This document shows, piece after piece, positions 1-5,010 of a stretch of 5,910 bases of DNA. The position numbers and the translations under genes are program-made. The stretch lies in the NCBI GenBank assembly GCA_030672555.1, contig DAOVGD010000195.1, forward strand, positions 1 through 5,910. The letters are read 5' to 3'. The notes under the pieces are model-generated. The model was not told where the DNA came from. It saw nothing but the letters and a program-made list of their open reading frames with translations, and ran no database searches. The first letter of the stretch is position 1. The number at the start of each line of letters is the position of its first letter. The DNA is from Desulfobacterales bacterium (GTDB taxonomy: Bacteria > Desulfobacterota > Desulfobacteria > Desulfobacterales > C00003106).

Positions 1-10
1 TCAGGAGCAA

Positions 11-214
11 ATGAAGCCAAACATATCAGAAGCCAACACGACCAATTGTAGGGCTTATGATCAATCGATGTATGGCAGAGAAGAGCCAATAAAGCGCGGT
101 GATGATGCTCAAGTCATAACTTGGAAGTATTGCAAAAATTGCGCGGATCTCACTCTCCACAACTTCGACAGTGAGGTTGGACAATGTATGAAGTGCGGAA
201 GGGAAATGTTATAA
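11..214 (+). CDS. Small zinc-ribbon protein, function unknown
   Basis: This 67-residue protein carries two CxxC knuckles, Cys41/Cys44 and Cys59/Cys62, separated by 14 residues. That is the usual spacing of a compact zinc ribbon, so the C-terminal half probably folds around one zinc ion. The N-terminal 40 residues are polar and look unstructured, with one extra cysteine at position 13. The start is well placed, with AGGAG at 3-7 just upstream. It is the first gene of the co-directional run and its stop lies one base before the next start. Small zinc-ribbon proteins are common in phage early operons as nucleic-acid or protein-binding accessories, but nothing here identifies a partner. The coding call is firm; the role is open. 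Confidence 0.75.
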   Translation: MKPNISEANTTNCRAYDQSMYGREEPIKRGDDAQVITWKYCKNCADLTLHNFDSEVGQCMKCGREML

Positions 215-215
215 C

Positions 216-287
216 ATGCCCCTGGAAGTACCACCGATAATTATTTTAATCGTCGCCTTTGGGTGGCTGATAATGATGGAGGAATAA
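216..287 (+). CDS. Putative 23-residue single-pass membrane microprotein
   Basis: A 23-codon frame, ATG to TAA, fills the gap between the zinc-ribbon gene and the nuclease gene. It begins one base after the upstream stop and ends two bases before the downstream start. The product begins MPLEVPP, continues with a very hydrophobic stretch (about residues 8-21, rich in Ile, Leu, Val, Phe, Trp and Met) and ends in two glutamates. That is the outline of a minimal transmembrane peptide. A purine-rich GGAAGGGA lies at 197-204, but its distance from the ATG (about 12 nt) is longer than ideal, so initiation may depend on coupling to the preceding gene. The Shine-Dalgarno sequence of the nuclease gene lies inside its last codons. 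I recognise no family. It could be a chance frame, though the exact packing and strong hydrophobicity argue otherwise. Confidence 0.42.
   Translation: MPLEVPPIIILIVAFGWLIMMEE
278..282 (+). promoter_or_regulatory. Ribosome binding site deciding the nuclease start
   Basis: GGAGG lies seven bases before the ATG at 290. It favours that ATG over the in-frame GTG at 263, which would add nine residues and has no comparable site upstream. It overlaps the end of the microprotein frame, which would couple the two genes. Confidence 0.8.
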
Positions 288-289
288 CC

Positions 290-1138
290 ATGACTGAAGC
301 CGAATACCGCGCAGATCCAGCATTTAATTATAGTCTGCTCGCTGCGTTCAGAGAATCACCGGATCACGCACTAATGGAAGTTCCGCCAAAGACTGTATTT
401 GAGCAGGGAAAAGCGTTTGAGCGTCTTCTTCAAGACAAAACCCAGGGCACCGATTCCTTTCATGAGCGATATTTTGAGTTTGATACAGAATACACGATGC
501 CTTCTGAACTCCCAAAATGGTTCGAGGACGGTGACGACCTCACAGAAAAATACGTCTACAAAAACGACGGGGACAGGCATGGCATATATAAAGCACGGCA
601 TGCCTATCTTGATGTCTGCCTTGAAAATCCCGGCAAACTGCCCATTGGCACCAAAGATCAAAAAATGTTTGAGCCGATGATAGAAAATATGTTGAAATGT
701 GAGATCTTTGGTACCACCGTAAAAGACCTGCTTGAAAGAGCAGAATGGCAAGTACCTATACTATGGGAAACTAATGGCATAAAAAAGAAGGCGCTCCGAG
801 ATTGTCTAATAAAGACACCTCAAAAAAAGATCACGTTTGACATCAAAACATCAGCTTCTATTTCGCAATTTCTCCAAATGGCCCGAAAGAAATACTGGAT
901 TCAGGATATGCATTATACCGAGGCAGGGGGTGAGGATGCAATGCCGATGGTGTTTTTAGTCGCTCCCAAAGATGAACCATGGCTGGCACAGCCTTGGATG
1001 CAGGACAGGGAAAGCCGTTTGGTTGCGAAGATTGAATACGAGGCTCTCTGTGAGCGTTTCGTTAAGTGGGATGCTCAGGGGAGACCGCCACAGGGCTGGA
1101 AGCCGATGGGATATTTTAAAACCTATTTTAGGGATTAG
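290..1138 (+). CDS. PD-(D/E)XK exonuclease, RecE/DUF3799-like
   Basis: This 282-residue protein resembles the phage and prophage RecE-type nucleases (DUF3799, PDDEXK-like domain), which degrade the 5' strand of linear double-stranded DNA and leave 3' tails for an annealing protein. The N-terminus has the family's short helical opening (AFNYSLLAAFRESP, residues 11-24) and a GKAFERLL segment at 40-47. The catalytic core fits a PD-(D/E)XK fold: Glu160 in a beta strand, Arg170-Asp171, the D-I-K triad at 184-186 followed by T-S, then YWIQDMHY at 202-209, which matches the family's Y-x-x-Q-x-x-x-Y helix. The usual motif I reads G-x-x-x-H; here Glu44 stands at the histidine position. A RecT-like gene two genes downstream supports a RecE/RecT-style pair. 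A Cas4-like or generic phage PDDEXK nuclease is the main alternative. The TAG stop overlaps the next gene's Shine-Dalgarno sequence. Confidence 0.78.
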   Translation: MTEAEYRADPAFNYSLLAAFRESPDHALMEVPPKTVFEQGKAFERLLQDKTQGTDSFHERYFEFDTEYTMPSELPKWFEDGDDLTEKYVYKNDGDRHGIYKARHAYLDVCLENPGKLPIGTKDQKMFEPMIENMLKCEIFGTTVKDLLERAEWQVPILWETNGIKKKALRDCLIKTPQKKITFDIKTSASISQFLQMARKKYWIQDMHYTEAGGEDAMPMVFLVAPKDEPWLAQPWMQDRESRLVAKIEYEALCERFVKWDAQGRPPQGWKPMGYFKTYFRD

Positions 1139-1142
1139 GAGG
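1137..1142 (+). promoter_or_regulatory. Ribosome binding site deciding the nucleotidyltransferase start
   Basis: A perfect AGGAGG overlaps the TAG stop of the nuclease gene. It lies six bases before the ATG at 1149 and only two before the out-of-frame ATG at 1145. This selects 1149 and rules out the much longer in-frame extension back to 972. Confidence 0.85.
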
Positions 1143-1148
1143 AAATGG

Positions 1149-1982
1149 ATGCAACGAAAAACAATTGAAAGAGTTCTTAAGAGCAAATTTGGAAAGTGGT
1201 TAGATTCCATCCAAGACGAGGAGTTAAAGAAACTTCTCAAAGAAAACACGATCGTCACGGGGGGGTGCATCGCATCAATGTTGCTTCAGGAGAAAATCAA
1301 CGATTTTGATGTGTACTTTACAAACAAAGAGACGGCGCTGTCCGTAGCTACACACTACGTCAATATTTTTAATAGATTAAATAACGAAAACGTAGCGGTC
1401 GTCGTTCAGGAAACACTTTCAACCCCCTATAATCGCATAAAAATCATAGTTCCATCCACCGGGATAGCAAAAGAAAAGGCACAGACACGCAACGACAAAC
1501 TGAAGTATCGCCCGATTATCTTATCTTCCAACGCTATCACGTTGTCAGGTAAGGTCCAGCTTGTAGTCCGCTTTTACGGTGACGCAGATGAAATCCACTC
1601 TAACTATGATTTTGTTCATTGTACGAATTATTGGACATCCTCTGACGGCAAGCTCGTCTTAAGAACCGAGGCTATGGAAGCACTCCTTTCGCGAGCTCTA
1701 CGATATCAGGGATCTAAGTACCCCTTGTGTTCAATTATCAGAACACGAAAGTTTGTCAAAAGAGGGTGGCGGATCAACGGTGGTCAGTATTTGAAGATGT
1801 GCTTCCAATTATCACAACTTGACCTAACAGATATCGCAGTTTTAGAAGATCAACTGATTGGGGTCGATACCGCCTATTTCTCTCAGCTTATCAATGCCTT
1901 GCGAAAACAACGAGAAAAGAATCCAGACTTTGAGATTGATGAAGAATATGTTGTAGATTTAATTGACAAAATTTTTGGATAA
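1149..1982 (+). CDS. Phage nucleotidyltransferase-fold protein (pol-beta superfamily signature)
   Basis: This 277-residue protein shows the signature of the DNA polymerase beta-type nucleotidyltransferase superfamily. Gly38-Gly39 is followed after 12 residues by D52-F-D54-V-Y, matching the hG[GS]-x(9-13)-DhDh pattern in which the two aspartates bind metal. Asp154 in NYDFVHC is a good candidate for the third carboxylate. Further on, RTRKFVKRGW (198-207) and GQYLK are basic and probably contact a nucleic acid or nucleotide. From memory, these motifs recur in a phage family usually labelled nucleotidyltransferase or poly(A)-polymerase-like. The transferred nucleotide and acceptor are unknown; tRNA, RNA or protein are all possible for the superfamily. 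There is no signal peptide or membrane segment. It sits between the nuclease and annealing genes, with strong Shine-Dalgarno sequences on both sides, so it is likely co-expressed with recombination functions. Confidence 0.68.
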   Translation: MQRKTIERVLKSKFGKWLDSIQDEELKKLLKENTIVTGGCIASMLLQEKINDFDVYFTNKETALSVATHYVNIFNRLNNENVAVVVQETLSTPYNRIKIIVPSTGIAKEKAQTRNDKLKYRPIILSSNAITLSGKVQLVVRFYGDADEIHSNYDFVHCTNYWTSSDGKLVLRTEAMEALLSRALRYQGSKYPLCSIIRTRKFVKRGWRINGGQYLKMCFQLSQLDLTDIAVLEDQLIGVDTAYFSQLINALRKQREKNPDFEIDEEYVVDLIDKIFG

Positions 1983-1993
1983 AAGGAGGGGCT

Positions 1994-2269
1994 ATGAAAC
2001 CAAAATTTACACCGGGGCCGTGGAAAATCGGTATACATGGCGGGTCGGTTATAGCGAAAACCGAGAAGAACATTTCGGTACCCGGTGCCATTGGGAATGA
2101 GGCAAAAAAATATTATGGGGGTTTTCTGGTTGGTGAAAGTATATCGCCTGGGAACTGTGCATTAATTCAGATCTCCCCCGATATGTATACTTTGCTACAA
2201 ACGATATCTGAAAAGGATAATGTTTGGAAGGCATTGATTGATCCAATTTTAGACCGTGCAAAAATATAA
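1994..2269 (+). CDS. Conserved phage protein of the 'FTPGPW' type
   Basis: This 91-residue protein opens with FTPGPW at residues 5-10 and has a later segment, N-x-ALIQISPDMYTLL (about 54-68). The two together recall a very widespread family of small phage early proteins, in which an N-terminal TPGPW motif is followed by an 'NA-x-LIAAAPDLYEAL'-like helix. The middle is glycine-rich and probably a small beta structure. No biochemical role is established to my knowledge, and no catalytic residues are evident. The start is strongly supported by AGGAGG at 1984-1989. It lies eleven bases after the nucleotidyltransferase stop and fourteen before the annealing-protein start, so it belongs to the same transcription unit. 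Confidence 0.72.
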   Translation: MKPKFTPGPWKIGIHGGSVIAKTEKNISVPGAIGNEAKKYYGGFLVGESISPGNCALIQISPDMYTLLQTISEKDNVWKALIDPILDRAKI

Positions 2270-2283
2270 AAGGGAGGAAACAA

Positions 2284-3351
2284 ATGACCGAAAATTTACC
2301 AGCAAAAAGAGAAACGGCGCAACAGAGCGTTGCGAAAATGACCGATGTAATAATGGAGATTGATAGTATCGTGGAAGAATGCTTGCCTGCCACAACCAGC
2401 AAAGAACAGGGATTTAAAGAAGCCCTTGTTTTAGCGCATGGAGTTCGACAACTTAGAGACATTTTCAAGGATAAAAACATTGAACAAATCGTTATGGCAA
2501 TGAAGGATACGCCCTTGGGTTTTATGACTGATCGATCACCGGCAGCTGTAGCAAAAAAGCAAGATTTAAGGGCGTATACCTATAACGAAATCAAGGAGTG
2601 TGCTATTGAGGCGCTGTTGAAAGGATACAGACTGACTGGTAATGAATTTAATATCATTGCCAACAGGTTTTATGCTGCGAAAAATGGCAAACATCGGAAG
2701 ATTACCGAAGCTGAGGGAATTTCAAACTTTCAGATTACTACAACCTCCCCGGCTTATGAGACCGAAATCCGGACTCAATACGGCAAACCCCAGACCGTGC
2801 AATTTGCAAAAGTGCAATGTTATGCCTCATGGAAACAAAACGGTCAACAGTGCTATTTGGGCCGCAAGGGAGAAAGTGGAACCCCAGAAGATACTCTAAT
2901 TTTTAAGATCAAAGTCAATAATATGATGGGAGACGATGCCATAGTGGGCAAGGCGCTAAGTAAACTGTTTTCTCGTGTTCTTCTACGTCTTTTTGGAAGA
3001 CTTGAACCTGAAGCAACTGATTTTGTTGAAGGAGATATAATTGAGGGAGAGCCAAATCCAGAGGCCGAAGCAATCGAAGCATTAAAGTCAGTAATAAAGC
3101 CAAAACGAGAAGAAGAGACTGAATCCCCACAAAAAGAAGAAAAGGAGCCCGAAAAATCAGCCAGAGTTTTCATAGTCTGTCCCAAGCTGAAAAGCGGGGG
3201 TCGTCGATCAACGGAGGTCTGTGAAAAAAAGTGTCCCGAGAAGTGTCCGGATTATTATGAGGCAACGGGGGAAACTCCGCCTTCAATGAAAGAACCAAAA
3301 AAGGAAGAACCGGGTAACGAAGAGAATAAGACAAAATTTGATATGTTTTAG
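2284..3351 (+). CDS. Probable RecT-like single-strand annealing protein with Cys-cluster tail
   Basis: This 355-residue protein has three visible parts. Residues 1-90 are helical and polar. Residues about 95-245 form the conserved core: a helix ending ECAIEALLKGYRLTGNEFN, a strand NIIANRFYAAKNGK, beta-rich segments, and a closing helix (GKALSKLFSRVLLRLFG) reminiscent of the MAKKTAIRRL helix of RecT/Red-beta proteins. From about 250 the chain is acidic and lysine-rich and likely disordered. It contains Cys299, Cys313, Cys317 and Cys321 (C-x13-C-x3-C-x3-C) and ends in KFDMF. Proteins of this type pair complementary single strands and work with a 5' exonuclease, which fits the RecE-like gene upstream. 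The match is by pattern, not by search. It could instead belong to a different annealing superfamily, or be an uncharacterised conserved phage protein. The start has GGGAGG at the proper distance. Confidence 0.6.
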   Translation: MTENLPAKRETAQQSVAKMTDVIMEIDSIVEECLPATTSKEQGFKEALVLAHGVRQLRDIFKDKNIEQIVMAMKDTPLGFMTDRSPAAVAKKQDLRAYTYNEIKECAIEALLKGYRLTGNEFNIIANRFYAAKNGKHRKITEAEGISNFQITTTSPAYETEIRTQYGKPQTVQFAKVQCYASWKQNGQQCYLGRKGESGTPEDTLIFKIKVNNMMGDDAIVGKALSKLFSRVLLRLFGRLEPEATDFVEGDIIEGEPNPEAEAIEALKSVIKPKREEETESPQKEEKEPEKSARVFIVCPKLKSGGRRSTEVCEKKCPEKCPDYYEATGETPPSMKEPKKEEPGNEENKTKFDMF

Positions 3352-3372
3352 CATACAAGAAAAAGGTTAAAT

Positions 3373-3564
3373 ATGGAAAATACAAGAATTAGCGAAAAGA
3401 CAATCTCACACGGAAACCAACGGTACAGAACAGACCTAAAAGGTTCGTGGCAGGTATTGATGTATGGTTCACACGGGCCTAATGATCCGCCTGTTGGCTT
3501 AAGTTGGAAATGGCGGCACATTCCCGCAGAGCGTGTGCCAGATGAAGTAAAAAAAGCGGCATAA
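3373..3564 (+). CDS. Small basic Trp-containing phage protein, unknown
   Basis: This is a 63-residue hypothetical protein, somewhat basic, with three tryptophans (including the W-K-W pair in LSWKWRHIP) and a Gly/Pro-rich centre (GSHGPNDPPVG). The pattern suggests a small beta fold with exposed loops, not a helical regulator. There is no metal motif, membrane segment or signal peptide. Initiation uses a modest AAGG about six bases upstream of the ATG. It lies in the gap after the annealing-protein gene, in the same direction and tightly spaced. I do not recognise the family. Confidence 0.6.
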   Translation: MENTRISEKTISHGNQRYRTDLKGSWQVLMYGSHGPNDPPVGLSWKWRHIPAERVPDEVKKAA

Positions 3565-3583
3565 AAAATAAGGAGCTAAGCAC

Positions 3584-3856
3584 ATGGCAACCATAGGACA
3601 CACCACAATACAAAATATTGCGGAACAGCTTAGGAAATCCTTGTTAGAGCGATTATCAGAGCTTGACAAGGCATATCTGGAAATGGGTGATGATGCCAAA
3701 CTACACGTTGCTTTTGCATTCGATATTGAGTCCGGACAAAAGACTGACTTTAAGATCGGCCACTCATTGACCTTTGTGGCTAAGAAAATTTCTGACAAGG
3801 GCGTGATCTTTGTTGATGACGTCCAAGGCAGTCTGTTTGATGGTGACGGAGAATGA
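3584..3856 (+). CDS. Small phage protein with clamp-binding-like C-terminus
   Basis: This 90-residue protein has an amphipathic helical N-terminus (about 8-32), then a beta-rich middle (KLHVAFAFDIES, HSLTFVAKKIS) and a C-terminus containing VQGSLFDGDGE. The Q-x-S-L-F pentapeptide at 81-85 resembles the bacterial sliding-clamp binding consensus QL(S/D)LF, apart from glycine at position two. The overall shape, helix then paired strands then a Q-x-x-LF end, resembles small phage early proteins of unknown function. The start is well supported by AAGGAG at 3571-3576. Its TGA overlaps the next ATG (ATGA), so the following gene is probably translationally coupled to it. Function is not known. Confidence 0.65.
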   Translation: MATIGHTTIQNIAEQLRKSLLERLSELDKAYLEMGDDAKLHVAFAFDIESGQKTDFKIGHSLTFVAKKISDKGVIFVDDVQGSLFDGDGE

Positions 3857-4218
3857 AATTAACAAACGATCAATTAGATACGTTGCGGCACATATTAGGC
3901 ATCAACACCCCATATGACAGAGTACCTCGTTCCTATCGAAATTGCGCTGCTGTGAATCCTGGCGATCTTGAATTTATAGAACTTGAGAAAATCGGAGCCG
4001 TGGAACGATATCAAATAGCGATTGAAACTCAATATCATTGGTATCAATGTACCGAGGCAGGGAAGTTGGTAGCTATGCGAAGTCATAAAGCTATCCAAAA
4101 AACGAAAGCGCAACGCAGATATTCTGCTTACTTGGATATGACCGACATATGCCAAGATCTAACTTTTAGAGAGTTTTTGATTGCTCCAGAATATGCTGAA
4201 ATTAGGGAAAATGCATAA
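3853..4218 (+). CDS. Conserved phage protein, possible winged-helix fold
   Basis: This 121-residue protein begins with a helix (LTNDQLDTLRHILGI), followed by SYRNCAAVNPGD, a second helix with ELEKIGAVERY, and a strand pair ending YQCTEAGK. The order helix, 'LEKIGAV', beta hairpin, 'TEAGK' resembles a winged-helix DNA-binding domain, in which such a phrase follows the recognition helix. The C-terminal part has a basic stretch (residues 79-89) leading to RRYSAYLDM and LTFREFL. I recall close look-alikes in other phages (with 'YRN', 'RRYSA' and 'LTFREFL' landmarks), always uncharacterised. The ATG overlaps the preceding stop by four bases, and a GGAG sits too close to act normally, so translation probably relies on reinitiation. 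DNA binding is an inference from shape only. Confidence 0.68.
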   Translation: MKLTNDQLDTLRHILGINTPYDRVPRSYRNCAAVNPGDLEFIELEKIGAVERYQIAIETQYHWYQCTEAGKLVAMRSHKAIQKTKAQRRYSAYLDMTDICQDLTFREFLIAPEYAEIRENA

Positions 4219-4219
4219 T

Positions 4220-4588
4220 ATGAAATTAATCTTGCCTGGATCGATCCGTTCAAAGAAAAATAGCAAGCGCATTTTCGGAAAAGGCCGATTTAAAAAGGTC
4301 CTTCCGTCCAAGGCTTATCTTGCATGGGAGGAAGAGGCGCGGCGGGCGATTATCTGGCAGCTTCATCCTGAGGTTAAGATTCCCCTTTTTGACGGGTTGG
4401 TGTCCGTAAAGGCCACGATCTATTATAAAGGCGTTCGTCCCGATCTTAGCGGTTGTTTGGAATCAATAGGGGATTGTTTGGAAGAGATAATTTGGGAGAA
4501 TGACTGCCAAATTGTCAGTTGGGATGGGTCGCGGCTTTATCATGATTTGAAGAATCCACGAACAGAGGTAACGATTGAAGAATTCTGA
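4220..4588 (+). CDS. rusA: RusA-family Holliday-junction resolvase, altered active site
   Basis: This 122-residue protein matches RusA in length and layout. The opening strand is LILPGSIRSKKNSKR, the typical 'PG-P-x-SKKNS' start. A long helix contains WEEEARRAI, then strands VSVKATIYYK, then the catalytic segment RPDLSGCLESIGDCLEEII-WENDCQIV. RusA enzymes are dimeric, metal-dependent endonucleases that cut four-way junctions formed in recombination or replication. Aligned to E. coli RusA, Asp75, Asp85 and Asp95 correspond to D70, D80 and D91, but Ser77 replaces D72 and Glu81 replaces K76. The distal part DGSRLYHDLKNPRTEVTI agrees with phage RusA proteins. I chose ATG 4220, one base after the upstream stop, because the protein then begins directly with the family's first strand; ATGs at 4211 and 4181 would only add residues that do not look like the family. 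Confidence 0.82.
   Translation: MKLILPGSIRSKKNSKRIFGKGRFKKVLPSKAYLAWEEEARRAIIWQLHPEVKIPLFDGLVSVKATIYYKGVRPDLSGCLESIGDCLEEIIWENDCQIVSWDGSRLYHDLKNPRTEVTIEEF
4564..4568 (+). promoter_or_regulatory. Ribosome binding site supporting a TTG start
   Basis: AGAGG lies inside the end of the rusA gene, six bases before the in-frame TTG at 4575. The later ATG at 4599 has no comparable site, so this element argues for initiation at TTG. Confidence 0.55.
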
Positions 4589-4733
4589 CATTAGAAAAAT
4601 GATAGCGATATTAGAAGATCGGCTTGCAAAGATCACTTTTGAACTTGACAAAAAACAGGATGAACGACAAGCGGTGAAGCTTGAGATTGAAAGGCTTCAG
4701 GTGGAGCTTTTAAGCCGTGATCCGTATCCATAA
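4575..4733 (+). CDS. 52-residue coiled-coil protein, TTG start
   Basis: This frame of 52 codons overlaps the end of rusA by 14 bases. Reading from TTG, hydrophobic residues fall at strict 3-4 spacing: Ile6, Ile10, Leu13, Leu17, Ile20, Leu24, then Val34, Ile38, Leu41 and Leu45, with Lys27 and Arg31 at the equivalent positions in the middle. The surrounding residues are charged (Glu, Lys, Arg, Asp, Gln). This predicts a helical coiled coil of about 40 residues, either a dimer or a hairpin broken near 27-31, followed by a short RDPYP tail. The heptad pattern continues upstream of the internal ATG at 4599 (Met9), which also favours the TTG start. No family is recognised; a small protein-interaction or scaffold role is plausible. 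Confidence 0.62.
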   Translation: MKNSDIRKMIAILEDRLAKITFELDKKQDERQAVKLEIERLQVELLSRDPYP

Positions 4734-4764
4734 CGCATAAATACTATATTCCATTTGATAGGAA

Positions 4765-4793
4765 CGGACAATCAAAACTGACAAAACGATAAA
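4765..4793 (+). promoter_or_regulatory. Weak candidate sigma70-type promoter in the largest gap
   Basis: The 77-nt stretch 4734-4810 is the only sizeable non-coding gap. It is AT-rich and holds CGGACA (4765-4770) 17 bases before GATAAA (4788-4793), each matching four of six consensus bases. A TTGATA at 4755-4760 has no partner at the right distance. No repeat, hairpin or terminator is evident. A secondary promoter for the last two genes is possible but poorly supported. Confidence 0.15.
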
Positions 4794-4810
4794 CATTTAG
4801 AGGTTTCAAA

Positions 4811-4990
4811 ATGACTCTTTTATATCAAAACGAAAAAAATCTATTGTTACGACTCGCAGAACATTATGAAGATCGATCCGTGCATTGTCAAACATGTGCT
4901 ATGATTCCAGGATCAAACAAGAAAATGTATCTTAAACAGATGAACACTGAGCTTGAAAAAGCCCGTGTTTTAAGAAAAGCTGCATCATAA
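4811..4990 (+). CDS. 59-residue protein with HCxxC motif, unknown
   Basis: This 59-residue protein has an N-terminal amphipathic helix (NEKNLLLRLAEHYEDR), a central turn containing H25-C26-Q-T-C29 and a second charged helix (KMYLKQMNTELEKARVLRKAA). The arrangement looks like a helical hairpin with a CxxC at the bend; His18 or His25 could complete a metal site, or two chains could share one. AGAGG at 4799-4803 lies seven bases before the ATG, which supports expression. It is followed after 20 bases by the Rad50-like gene and may share its promoter. No family is recognised. Confidence 0.62.
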   Translation: MTLLYQNEKNLLLRLAEHYEDRSVHCQTCAMIPGSNKKMYLKQMNTELEKARVLRKAAS

Positions 4991-5010
4991 TAAAATAAGG
5001 AGCATAATTC

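Noticed and set aside
263..289. GTG start extending the nuclease by nine residues
   Set aside because: There is no good Shine-Dalgarno before 263, whereas GGAGG is ideally spaced before the ATG at 290, and the extra residues do not look like the family.
575..605. Inverted repeat AGGCATG...CATGCCT
   Set aside because: The seven-base arms lie inside the nuclease coding sequence with a 17-base loop and no T-run or operator context; chance is the simplest explanation.
972..1148. Long N-terminal extension of the nucleotidyltransferase
   Set aside because: It overlaps the nuclease's conserved C-terminal coding, has an Arg/Ser/Gly-rich out-of-frame composition, and AGGAGG points to the ATG at 1149.
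2049..2480. Antisense frame of 143 codons across the FTPGPW and annealing genes
   Set aside because: It crosses two well-supported + strand genes and their junction, lacks a convincing ribosome site, and its Cys/Phe/Ser-rich composition is typical of a shadow frame.
4181..4219. Upstream ATGs (4181, 4211) for rusA
   Set aside because: The first family strand begins directly at the ATG at 4220, one base after the upstream stop; the extra residues overlap the preceding gene and match nothing.
4745..4750. TATATT as a -10 promoter element
   Set aside because: No recognisable -35 element lies 16-18 bases upstream (that stretch is the end of the coiled-coil gene).
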